DNA of 64,000 nt, taken from NCBI RefSeq assembly GCF_010468615.1, contig NZ_WUEH01000009.1, forward strand, positions 62,001-126,000, given 5' to 3'. A program made the position numbers and the translations under genes. This document shows, in pieces, positions 45,040 through 52,227 of the stretch. Position 1 is the first letter of the stretch. The number at the start of each line of letters is the position of its first letter. Under the pieces are notes generated by a model. It worked only from the letters and a program-made list of their open reading frames with translations, did not search any database and was not told where the DNA came from. Source of the DNA: Pseudodesulfovibrio sp. JC047. Lineage in GTDB: Bacteria > Desulfobacterota > Desulfovibrionia > Desulfovibrionales > Desulfovibrionaceae.

Positions 45040-45051
45040 ATGTCCTCCCCC

Positions 45052-45315
45052 CTACATGGAGCTACGCTTTTTCACATCAGTGCTGTGAACGGTGGTGTAG
45101 AACAGGAGAGCCATCTGACGGGCGCGCTTGATTTCGTTGGTCAATCGACGCTGATGCTTGGCACAGGTGCCAGTGATGCGACGGGCAATGATCTTGCCGC
45201 GTTCAGTGACGAAATCGCGAAGGATATCAGGGCGCTTGTAATCCAAAGGCAGCTCTTTGTCCGCGCAAAAGCGGCAGAACTTTTTCCTCGGGGTGAATTT
45301 TTTGCGAAATGCCAT
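45052..45315 (-). CDS. rpsR: Ribosomal protein S18
   Basis: The 87-residue protein starts at an ATG preceded by AGGAGG; the longer open frame upstream is not translated. The core [17 protein letters not shown]...HQRRL is typical. Cys14, Cys17, Cys51 and His54 form a putative zinc site (the C+ form of S18), which many bacteria lack. It binds S6 in the 30S platform. Confidence 0.96.
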   Translation of the reverse strand: MAFRKKFTPRKKFCRFCADKELPLDYKRPDILRDFVTERGKIIARRITGTCAKHQRRLTNEIKRARQMALLFYTTVHSTDVKKRSSM

Positions 45316-45326
45316 AGTGAAACCTC

Positions 45327-45617
45327 CTAGGCAGCCAGTTTGACGGTCATGAATTTGAAGATGCCGTCGGTGATGCGGATGTTGCGTTCCAGTTCGGCAA
45401 CCAGTGCACCGGGAGCGGTGTACACGAGGCGTACATAGTATCCACGGGTCTGCTTTTGGACGGGGTAGGCCAGTTGGCGCATGCCCCAATCATCGGTCTC
45501 AACCATTTTGCCGCCTTCACGATCCACGATGGTGGTGAGGGTTTCCAGGAGTTCTTTCCTGTTTTCCTCAGCCAACTCCGGGGAGAGAAGCACGAGCGTC
45601 TCGTAGTTGTTAGCCAT
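45327..45617 (-). CDS. rpsF: Ribosomal protein S6
   Basis: A 96-residue 30S protein with the family pattern [16 protein letters not shown], then W-G-M-R-Q-L-A-Y-P and YYVRL. It is the first gene of the rpsF-rpsR-rplI-dnaB transcript, with a good ribosome binding site (AAGGAG) and a near-consensus promoter upstream (45684..45712). Confidence 0.96.
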   Translation of the reverse strand: MANNYETLVLLSPELAEENRKELLETLTTIVDREGGKMVETDDWGMRQLAYPVQKQTRGYYVRLVYTAPGALVAELERNIRITDGIFKFMTVKLAA

Positions 45618-45683
45618 TCTTTAATTCTCCTTTTGGTCATTGGCCCTGCTCCACAGTTTGGAGGAGGGCAAGGCAAGAGAAGA

Positions 45684-45712
45684 TAAATAGGTGTATTTAC
45701 CGTACCTGTCAA
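45684..45712 (-). promoter_or_regulatory. Promoter of rpsF operon
   Basis: On the minus strand a perfect -35 TTGACA (45707-45712), spacer of 17, and -10 TATTTA (45684-45689). It drives rpsF onward and separates that operon from the preceding hisD-purC group. Confidence 0.75.
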
Positions 45713-45727
45713 GTCGGAACGGGAAGC

Positions 45728-45889
45728 CTATTTCTTCTTTGAAGTCTCTGTTTCGTCTTCTTTGGGCGGCGTCCAGCCGCAGCGATCATTCGAAGGGCCT
45801 CAACCGCCTCCACCGAGTTTGCCTCGGACCATTCGTCCGATCACCAAGCCAAGGGCGACCAATCCGATGAGTTGTACCCATTCCGGCAT
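45728..45889 (-). CDS. Candidate small membrane selenoprotein (in-frame UGA at codon 30)
   Basis: This 53-codon gene is not a plain open frame. The ATG at 45889 has AGGAG six bases upstream and begins nine bases after the purC stop. Codons 1-29 give M-P-E-W-V-Q, a membrane helix (LIGLVALGLVIG), basic residues (R-M-V-R-G-K) and G-G-G-G. Then comes UGA (45802-45800), followed without interruption by G-P-S-N-D-R-C-G-W-T-P-P and a charged tail (KEDETETSKKK) to TAG. A hairpin of bacterial SECIS type lies at 45766..45780. The UGA would encode Sec30, with Cys37 seven residues on. The layout (one helix, Gly-rich, Sec in the soluble tail) is reminiscent of eukaryotic SelK/SelS, by analogy only. If UGA is a stop, the product is a 29-residue peptide. 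I know no named family. SelB at the window start shows Sec decoding is available. Confidence 0.55.
45766..45780 (-). promoter_or_regulatory. SECIS-like hairpin downstream of the UGA
   Basis: On the minus strand GCGGC, loop TGGAC, GCCGC: a 5-bp GC stem whose loop starts 24 bases after the UGA and has G as second loop base. Published bacterial SECIS rules (apical loop 16-37 bases after UGA, G in the first two loop positions, stem of at least 4 bp) are met. It is followed by CCAAAG rather than T residues, so it is not a terminator. Confidence 0.5.
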
Positions 45890-45898
45890 ATGCGTCTC

Positions 45899-46795
45899 CT
45901 ATACGTTGAGGTCTTCTCCTGTCAGCATTTTGTAGGCTTTCAGGTAGTTGGCTCTGGTTTGAGCGGCGATATCCTCGGGAATCCGGGGTGCTGGCGGTTG
46001 CTTGTTGAATCCGATTTCCTCCAACCAGTCACGGAAATACTGCTTGTCAAAACTGGGTTGTGGCTGGCCTGGTTCATATCCTGCTTCAGGCCAGAATCGG
46101 GAAGAATCCGGGGTCAGAGCTTCATCGATGAAGATGAGTTCATCATCCAGCAAGCCGAATTCAAATTTGGTATCGGCAATGAGGATGCCGCGTTCTTTGG
46201 CGTAATCACGGGCGCGGGTGTAGATATCCAGCGTCAGTTTTTCAACCTTGCGCAGCATTTCCTCCCCAAGCAGGTCCGCTGCCTGAGCGAGCGTGATGTT
46301 TTCATCGTGGTCGCCGATTTCCGCTTTGGTGGAGGGCGTGAAGAGGGCTGTCTCCAGCATTTCGGATTCTTTCAGATTGGCGGGCAGGTCGTGGCCGCAG
46401 ACCGTGCCGGTTTTCTGATAGTCTTTCCAGCCAGAACCGGTGATAAAGCCGCGGACGATACACTCGATGGGAAGCGGTTTGGCCTTTTTGGCCAAGACGC
46501 TCCGGTCTTGAAGCATCGCTTTGTATTTGTGCAACGGTTCGGGATAGTCATCCACATTTGTGGCGAGAATGTGGTTGGGAACCAGGTCTTCCATCATTTT
46601 CATCCAGAAGAGGGTGATCTGATTCAGAACTTTTCCCTTGTCTTTGATGGGGTCGGGCATGACTACGTCGAATGCGGAGAGCCGATCCGTTGTCACGAGG
46701 AGCAACGTGTCAGCGTCAATCTCGTAGATGTCGCGGACTTTTCCTTTGGAAATGAGTGGATATTCGGTGATATTGGTTTCCAGAACGCCTGCCAT
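45899..46795 (-). CDS. purC: Phosphoribosylaminoimidazole-succinocarboxamide synthase
   Basis: PurC joins CAIR and aspartate in purine synthesis. The 298 residues belong to the longer SAICAR synthetase type: GKVRDIYEIDADTLLLVTTDRLSAFDV (ATP site), ECIVRGFITGSGWKDY, FTPSTKAEIGDHDENI and LIFIDEALTPDSSRFW. It lies 37 bases after hisD and 9 bases before the UGA-containing small gene, with which it probably shares an mRNA. Confidence 0.96.
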   Translation of the reverse strand: MAGVLETNITEYPLISKGKVRDIYEIDADTLLLVTTDRLSAFDVVMPDPIKDKGKVLNQITLFWMKMMEDLVPNHILATNVDDYPEPLHKYKAMLQDRSVLAKKAKPLPIECIVRGFITGSGWKDYQKTGTVCGHDLPANLKESEMLETALFTPSTKAEIGDHDENITLAQAADLLGEEMLRKVEKLTLDIYTRARDYAKERGILIADTKFEFGLLDDELIFIDEALTPDSSRFWPEAGYEPGQPQPSFDKQYFRDWLEEIGFNKQPPAPRIPEDIAAQTRANYLKAYKMLTGEDLNV

Positions 46796-46832
46796 GAGTC
46801 TTCCCTCTCTCTATATTTATAGTAATGGACGG

Positions 46833-48137
46833 TTATTTGATGCGTTGTTCCACGCTTCGGGCGTGGGCTTCAAGGCCTTCCAGCCGAGCCAGCCGGGCGA
46901 TTTTGTCACCGTGTTCGGAAACATAGTTCGCACTGGTTGCGATCACACTGGATTTTTTGCAGAAATTCTGCACGGACAATGCGGATGAAAATCGGACTGT
47001 GCGCAGGGTCGGCAACACATGGTTCGGTCCGGCAAAGTAGTCTCCTACTGGTTCAGGCGCAGTGTGTCCCATGAAAATGGCTCCGGCATGGTGGATCGAG
47101 CCGAGCATGGACCACGGGTCAGCAATCGAAAGCTCCAGATGTTCGGGAGCGAGCAGGTTGATCAGGTTCGCGCCGGTTTTCAGGTCTGGAACCGTTATGA
47201 TAGCCCCCCAATTTGTGAGGGATTTCGAGGCGATATCCTTGCGAGGTAACCGGGCGCATTGTTCGACCAATTCCTTTTTGACGTTGGCAGCCAGTTCGGT
47301 GCTCGGTGTGACAAGGATGGCTGCGGCCAATGGATCGTGTTCAGCCTGGGAGAGCATGTCTGCCGCAACCCATTCCGGCGTGGCGGAATCGTCGGCTAAA
47401 ATGGCTATTTCACTGGGACCGGCAACCATGTCGATGCCGACGTGTCCAATCAATTGCGATTTGGCGGTGGCAACAAAGATATTGCCGGGACCAGCCAGCA
47501 TGTCGCATGGAGCAATCGTCTCCGTGCCGTATGCCAGCGCGGCAATGGCCCATGCCGATCCGGCCAGATAGATTTCGTCCAATCCGAGGAGGGCGGCGGT
47601 GGCGAGAATATGTGGGTTCAGCGTCCCGTCTTTTCGTGGGGGAGAGGTGACGGCAATGGAACCGACACCGGCCACCTGTGCCGGGACCGCATTCATGATG
47701 AGGCTGGAAATGAGTGGTGTTTCACCGCCTTGTCCGCCGGGGACATACAGACCAACGCGTTCGATAGGGCGAACCATTTGGCCGAGAATGGTGCCGTCAG
47801 CGTCCGTGGTCCACCAGGATTTTTCTTTTTGGTTGGTATGAAAGGTCCGAACGCGCTGGATGGATTCTTCAAGAATGGCCACATCGGTGTCCGGGATGGC
47901 GGCCAAAGCCGCTTTCAGAGCCTCTTTCGGAACACGAATGTCCGCTTTTTCCTGCGAATCGCAATCAAATTTGCGGGTATATTCCACCAGGGCGTCATCG
48001 CCACGTTCTTTGACGGTGTTCAGGATATCCCGGACCAGGGTGTCCACTTTGGTGTCCGGGTCTTTGCGTTGATCGAGCCATTCGCGGATGGCCTGCCAAT
48101 CGTTGCGAGTTGTATAGTTCAATGCTCTACACGGCAT
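46833..48137 (-). CDS. hisD: Histidinol dehydrogenase
   Basis: HisD oxidises L-histidinol to histidine with two NAD and a zinc ion. The 434 residues fit the family: PIERVGLYVPGGQGGETPLISSLIMN, AGPGNIFVATAK, GPSEIAILADDSATPEWVAADMLSQAEHDPLA and GPNHVLPT. The start is the ATG with GAGGT upstream; the frame extends farther but without similarity. It precedes purC, so histidine and purine synthesis, linked through AICAR, are paired here. Confidence 0.96.
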   Translation of the reverse strand: MPCRALNYTTRNDWQAIREWLDQRKDPDTKVDTLVRDILNTVKERGDDALVEYTRKFDCDSQEKADIRVPKEALKAALAAIPDTDVAILEESIQRVRTFHTNQKEKSWWTTDADGTILGQMVRPIERVGLYVPGGQGGETPLISSLIMNAVPAQVAGVGSIAVTSPPRKDGTLNPHILATAALLGLDEIYLAGSAWAIAALAYGTETIAPCDMLAGPGNIFVATAKSQLIGHVGIDMVAGPSEIAILADDSATPEWVAADMLSQAEHDPLAAAILVTPSTELAANVKKELVEQCARLPRKDIASKSLTNWGAIITVPDLKTGANLINLLAPEHLELSIADPWSMLGSIHHAGAIFMGHTAPEPVGDYFAGPNHVLPTLRTVRFSSALSVQNFCKKSSVIATSANYVSEHGDKIARLARLEGLEAHARSVEQRIK

Positions 48138-48282
48138 GGTGACCTCTATTCGAGTGAGAGTTGATGTCCAAGTGCTGGATAGTAGCGGAGGGTGTGTCAA
48201 AAGTCGAGTCTGACAGCGGAGATTCCCGAACGGGAAATGAGTCTTTTCATACTTTTTCGATGTAACGAGTGAATGTAGAAAA

Positions 48283-48319
48283 TAAAAAGAGGACCGGGGT
48301 TTGCACTCCCCGGCCCTCT
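48283..48319 (-). terminator. Terminator of porin 1
   Basis: Minus-strand stem AGAGGGCCGGGG against CCCCGGTCCTCT (one mismatch), loop AGTGCAAA, then TTTTTATTTT. Almost identical to the terminator of porin 2. Confidence 0.88.
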
Positions 48320-48366
48320 GGCGTTCCTTGGCGATTAAGCGTTAGCGCTTAATGTTCTAAGCGAAC

Positions 48367-49731
48367 TTAGAACTGGTAGACCATGCCGATCTGGAATTTC
48401 CAAGCGTCGCCGCCGTCTTTCTCAGCACCCCAAGCGTCTTCGTCGAGGTCGAGATTGACGTAACCGATGCCGTTGTACATGGTCAATTCGTCGTAGATTT
48501 TGTACATGGTGTTGAAGTCAACTTCCCACATAGCGTCGTCTTCGGTCAGAGTAGCACCGTAGACTTTGTTGGCCATTTTCTTGTCGTTGGTACCCTTGGC
48601 GTACACGATGTGAGCATCGTGAGTCAGGCCTTCAGCGAAGGACTGGATGCCAGTAGCGGACAAGGCAACGGTGTGGAAACCGATGTTGTCTTTGTCGCTG
48701 TCAAGGTCATCACCGGTGATCAAGCCACCGCCGAACCAGAAGGAGCCGATAGCCCAGTCGTTGATCTGGGAAGGCAGACGCTCGGAACCGTTGGTTGCGT
48801 CGTCGTCTTCACCAGTGGTGTAGGCGTAGGTCAGGGACAGGTTCATGAAATCGAAGCCAGTGTAATCAACTGCAACGTCGAACAACCAACCGGAACGGTC
48901 GTACTGTTCTTTGTCGCCGGACACGGAACCGTAGTTCAGGTCAGCGGAGACAACGAAGGGATCGAACATGGTCATAGCGAAGCTGGAACCAGCCCACCAT
49001 GCGTTTTCGATGCCGTCAACAGGAGTTGCACCAGCGGTCTGGTTGGTCATGCCGGCGATTGCGTTAGCAGTGCCACCAGCATTGACGCCCATGGGGGCAT
49101 ACATGAAGAACGGAGACACGGAAAAGCCTTCGAAGTTCATGGGCAGAGCAACGATCCAGTTATCAATAGCGGAATCGTCGGAAGCGGAAACAGCAGCATC
49201 GGTGTTGCCATCGGCAGCACGAGCGAAGCCACCAAGAACACTGATGTTCTCAGTGATCGGGGAGCTCACCAACACACCAGTGGTGCGGGCATTCAGGATC
49301 ATGCTGGCGCCACCAACAGCGGCGGGCAGGCCGATGGGCATGAGACCGGCTTTCACGTTGACGGAAGTGCCGGGCCAGTTGAAGTCCAGGTAAGCATCAC
49401 GCAGGTCAATGGTGTTGGCTGCGCCGGAACCGGACTCATCAGCCATCATGCCACCCTGACCCCAGTCGCCACGGACGGAGCGGAAGCCGATGACAGCTTT
49501 CAGGTTCTCGTTAGCGGTGACGGTGAAGTACAGGTCAGCACGCTGACGGATGTTCATTTCTTTTTCGGATTTGGCAACATTGTCGTTACCAGCAGCGAAG
49601 TCCCAGTTGTCACGCCATACAGCGTTGACCAGAACGTTACCGGAAATGGTAACTTCGGGAGCTGCGAAAGACGTTGCAGCCATGCCCAGGACCATGGTCA
49701 GGGCAACTGCAAGCAGAGTCAAACGTTTCAT
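48367..49731 (-). CDS. Major outer-membrane porin, copy 1
   Basis: The 454-residue protein has a 23-residue signal peptide (cleavage after ATSFA), then a beta-barrel with alternating pattern and a C-terminal outer-membrane signature ending in VYQF. It resembles the abundant porins of Desulfovibrio (OprD/Porin_4-like). Loops are acidic (GDDLDSDKDN, YTTGEDDDATNG). Copy 2 lies upstream on the same strand with identical signal peptide and most strands, differing mainly in loops (residues of about 95-105, 185-200 and 230-250) and near the C-terminus. Each copy has its own leader and terminator. Confidence 0.93.
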   Translation of the reverse strand: MKRLTLLAVALTMVLGMAATSFAAPEVTISGNVLVNAVWRDNWDFAAGNDNVAKSEKEMNIRQRADLYFTVTANENLKAVIGFRSVRGDWGQGGMMADESGSGAANTIDLRDAYLDFNWPGTSVNVKAGLMPIGLPAAVGGASMILNARTTGVLVSSPITENISVLGGFARAADGNTDAAVSASDDSAIDNWIVALPMNFEGFSVSPFFMYAPMGVNAGGTANAIAGMTNQTAGATPVDGIENAWWAGSSFAMTMFDPFVVSADLNYGSVSGDKEQYDRSGWLFDVAVDYTGFDFMNLSLTYAYTTGEDDDATNGSERLPSQINDWAIGSFWFGGGLITGDDLDSDKDNIGFHTVALSATGIQSFAEGLTHDAHIVYAKGTNDKKMANKVYGATLTEDDAMWEVDFNTMYKIYDELTMYNGIGYVNLDLDEDAWGAEKDGGDAWKFQIGMVYQF

Positions 49732-50483
49732 TATAAATCTTCCTTTTTTTGCAATTCAAAAACCAAGGGAACGCCTCAATCGAGCCTTTTCCTATCGCAT
49801 GAGTTTCCTTTTGGCAAGAAAATAGGCCGTGAAAGTCGAAAAAAGTATAAATTTTTTTACCGTATAAAAAATGAATTGTTTTATGCAAAAAATATTATAA
49901 TAATGAAACAAAATTGCTATTTACGCAATTTCATATCAGATTAGTATCTATTAATTGGTACGGGCTTTTATGTAAAATATTGTAAAACTGTTGCAAAAAA
50001 ACGACACTTCTGGAGTGGTAAAGTTCAAAATTTTTGTCTGTTGTTTTTTTGAGAGCTTTTGTTGTGCAATGCGACCCTGTTAGAAGTGGGAAAGAGTGAA
50101 GGAAATGGCGACCGCTACAGGCCTTTTGTCAAGGAGTGCTGTCTTGGTGAGCGTGTCGAGAAGTGGGGCCATTTAAATTCGTTGTGAGGAGAGGCTAGGC
50201 TGTGTGGTGTGTCGTGGAGGGTGGTTATTGAATCCATTAGGAGAATGACCAAGAAAGGCTTGGTTGAAGTCTTTATGGCTGTTGGTTTGGAGAGGGTGTC
50301 GTTTGATTGTTGAAATTTGTTTTTGTCCGCCACCTCGTTGCTGACTCTGGAAGGAGGGATATGGAATGAAGGGGGGGGCTTAGAGGAGAGGTGAGCAGGA
50401 CGTTCAAAAAGTGTCCATAGGGTATGGCTCATGTCAGAGAGTAGGTGTTTCCACTTCTCGGTATTTGATTCTTGAAGTGGGCA
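49732..50483. other. Spacer between the tandem porins
   Basis: Bases 49740-50000 are very AT-rich and contain the porin 1 leader and presumably its promoter (a poly-A/T tract near 49855-49910). Bases 50040-50480 are strikingly G/T-rich on the plus strand and C/A-rich on the other. A 130-codon frame on the minus strand (50115-50507) has no ribosome binding site, starts inside the porin 2 terminator and has no protein pattern, so I do not call it. No other gene is seen. Confidence 0.5.
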
Positions 50484-50520
50484 TAAAAAGAGGGCCGGGG
50501 TTTGCATTCCCCGGCCCTCT
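50484..50520 (-). terminator. Terminator of porin 2
   Basis: Perfect 12-bp stem AGAGGGCCGGGG / CCCCGGCCCTCT followed by TTTTT on the minus strand. Confidence 0.9.
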
Positions 50521-50570
50521 GACGTTCCTTGGTGATTTAAGCAGTTATGCTTAAGCGTGTTCTAATGAGA

Positions 50571-51968
50571 TTAGAACTGGTAGACCATACCAAGCTGGAA
50601 CTTCCAAGCGTCGCCACCGTCGCCATTGCTATCAGCACCAGTAGCCCAAGTGTCTTTGTCGTAGTCCAGATTGATGTAGCCAATACCATTATACAGAGTC
50701 AATTCGTCATAAATCTTGTACATGGTGTTGAAGTCAACTTCCCACATGGCGTCTTCTTCGGTCAGAGTCGCACCATAGACCTTTCCGGTCATCTTCTTGT
50801 CGTTGGTACCCTTAGCGTACACGATGTGTGCATCATGAGTCAGGCCTTCAGCGAAGGACTGGATGCCGGTCGCGGACAGAGCAACAGCGTGGAAACCAAT
50901 GTTGTCGGAATCGCTATCCAGATCATCACCGGTGATCAAGCCACCGCCGAACCAGAAGGAACCGATTGCCCAGTCATTAATCAGCACGGGCAGACGTTCG
51001 GAACCATTGGTCGCGTCGTCGTCTTCACCAGTGGTGTAGGCGTAGGTCAGGGACAGGTTCATGAAATCGAAACCAGTGTAGTCCAAAGCGATGTCGAACA
51101 ACCAACCGGAACGGTCATAGATTTCTTTTTCGCCATCAACTGTACCATAGTTCAGGTCAGCTTTCAGGACGAAAGGATCGAACATGGACATGGTGAAATC
51201 AGTACCGAGCCACCATGCACTCTTAATAGCATCAGCGTCATAAATGGAGGGAGTTTGTCCACTGTATGCGCGGTTGGTCAGGCCGACAACAGCTGCATCA
51301 GCAGCCAAGCCAGCATTGACACCCATGGGGGCATACATGAAGTACGGAGACATTGCGAAGCCTTCGAAATTCAAAGGCAGAGCAACGATCCAGTTATCAA
51401 TAACGGAATCGTCGGTTTTGCTTACAGAAGCGTCGTCATTTGCATCACCTGCACGGGCAAAGCCAGCGAGGATGCTGACGTTGTCAGTGATCGGGGAGCT
51501 GACCAACACACCAGTGGTGCGGGCATTGTGAACCATGCTGGCGCCACCAACAGCGGCGGGCAGGCCGATGGGCATGAGACCGGCTTTCACGTTCACGGAT
51601 GTACCAGGCCAGTTGAAGTCGATGTATGCATCACGCAGACCAATGGTGTTCTCGGAAGGAGTTCCACCGGAGGAGTCGGCGAGCATGCCTGCCTGACCCC
51701 AGTCGCCACGGACGGACCGGAAGCCAAGAACGGCTTTCAAATTTTCGTTTGCGGTGACGGTGAAATACAGGTCAGCACGTTCACGAATGTTCATTTCTTT
51801 ACTGGATTTCTCGACGCCATCGTTGCCGCTAGCGAAGTCCCAGTTGTCGCGCCATACAGCGTTCACCAGAACGTTACCGGAAATGGTAACTTCGGGAGCT
51901 GCGAATGACGTTGCAGCCATGCCCAAGACCATGGTCAGGGCGACTGCGAGCAGAGTCAAACGTTTCAT
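50571..51968 (-). CDS. Major outer-membrane porin, copy 2
   Basis: The 465-residue paralogue of copy 1 has the same 23-residue signal peptide and the same end (VYQF). The start is the ATG at 51968, aligned with copy 1 and preceded by AGGAAG; the upstream in-frame extension to 52052 would place the signal peptide internally and is rejected. The leader sequences just upstream of both copies are also similar (GCAATT, AAACCAA and GGAACGCCT elements), so the duplication included the 5' region and terminator. Confidence 0.93.
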   Translation of the reverse strand: MKRLTLLAVALTMVLGMAATSFAAPEVTISGNVLVNAVWRDNWDFASGNDGVEKSSKEMNIRERADLYFTVTANENLKAVLGFRSVRGDWGQAGMLADSSGGTPSENTIGLRDAYIDFNWPGTSVNVKAGLMPIGLPAAVGGASMVHNARTTGVLVSSPITDNVSILAGFARAGDANDDASVSKTDDSVIDNWIVALPLNFEGFAMSPYFMYAPMGVNAGLAADAAVVGLTNRAYSGQTPSIYDADAIKSAWWLGTDFTMSMFDPFVLKADLNYGTVDGEKEIYDRSGWLFDIALDYTGFDFMNLSLTYAYTTGEDDDATNGSERLPVLINDWAIGSFWFGGGLITGDDLDSDSDNIGFHAVALSATGIQSFAEGLTHDAHIVYAKGTNDKKMTGKVYGATLTEEDAMWEVDFNTMYKIYDELTLYNGIGYINLDYDKDTWATGADSNGDGGDAWKFQLGMVYQF

Positions 51969-52105
51969 AATAAATCTTCCTTTTTTTGCAATTTGAAACC
52001 AAAGGAACGCCTTAACTTGTTTCCGAATATCGTATTTCAGCTGTTTTGACAAGTATCACAATGAAAAAAAGAGGAAAAAGTATAATTTTTTTTACTCTAT
52101 CGACA

Positions 52106-52210
52106 ATGACGCTTCGTAAAGGCGAATTCTATTCGGATAATTCCATATTTCAAGGTGTTGTGAATATTTTATCGGAAGATGATTTGTTGATCAAAATGCC
52201 GTATACTTGA
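52106..52210 (+). CDS. Possible 34-residue small protein upstream of uvrC
   Basis: ATG at 52106 opens 34 codons (MTLRKGEFYSDNS, then IFQGVVNILSEDDLL, ending IKMPYT) to TGA at 52208. The residue mix is protein-like, but there is no clear ribosome binding site, and it could be chance. It ends five bases before the uvrC ribosome binding site, so if translated it could couple to uvrC. No family recognised. Confidence 0.25.
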   Translation: MTLRKGEFYSDNSIFQGVVNILSEDDLLIKMPYT

Positions 52211-52227
52211 TTTCAGGAGAAAGCTTG

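Noticed and set aside
45316-45489. 58-codon N-terminal extension of S18
   Set aside because: It overlaps rpsF in another frame; the AGGAGG-preceded ATG at 45315 gives the standard protein.
48610-49944. 444-codon frame opposite porin 1 (and 453-codon frame at 50547-51908 opposite porin 2)
   Set aside because: Both are antisense to the paralogous porins; their similarity merely mirrors the porin duplication.
50115-50507. 130-codon frame on the minus strand between the porins
   Set aside because: Starts inside the porin 2 terminator, no ribosome binding site, Pro/Ser/His-rich composition from skewed DNA.
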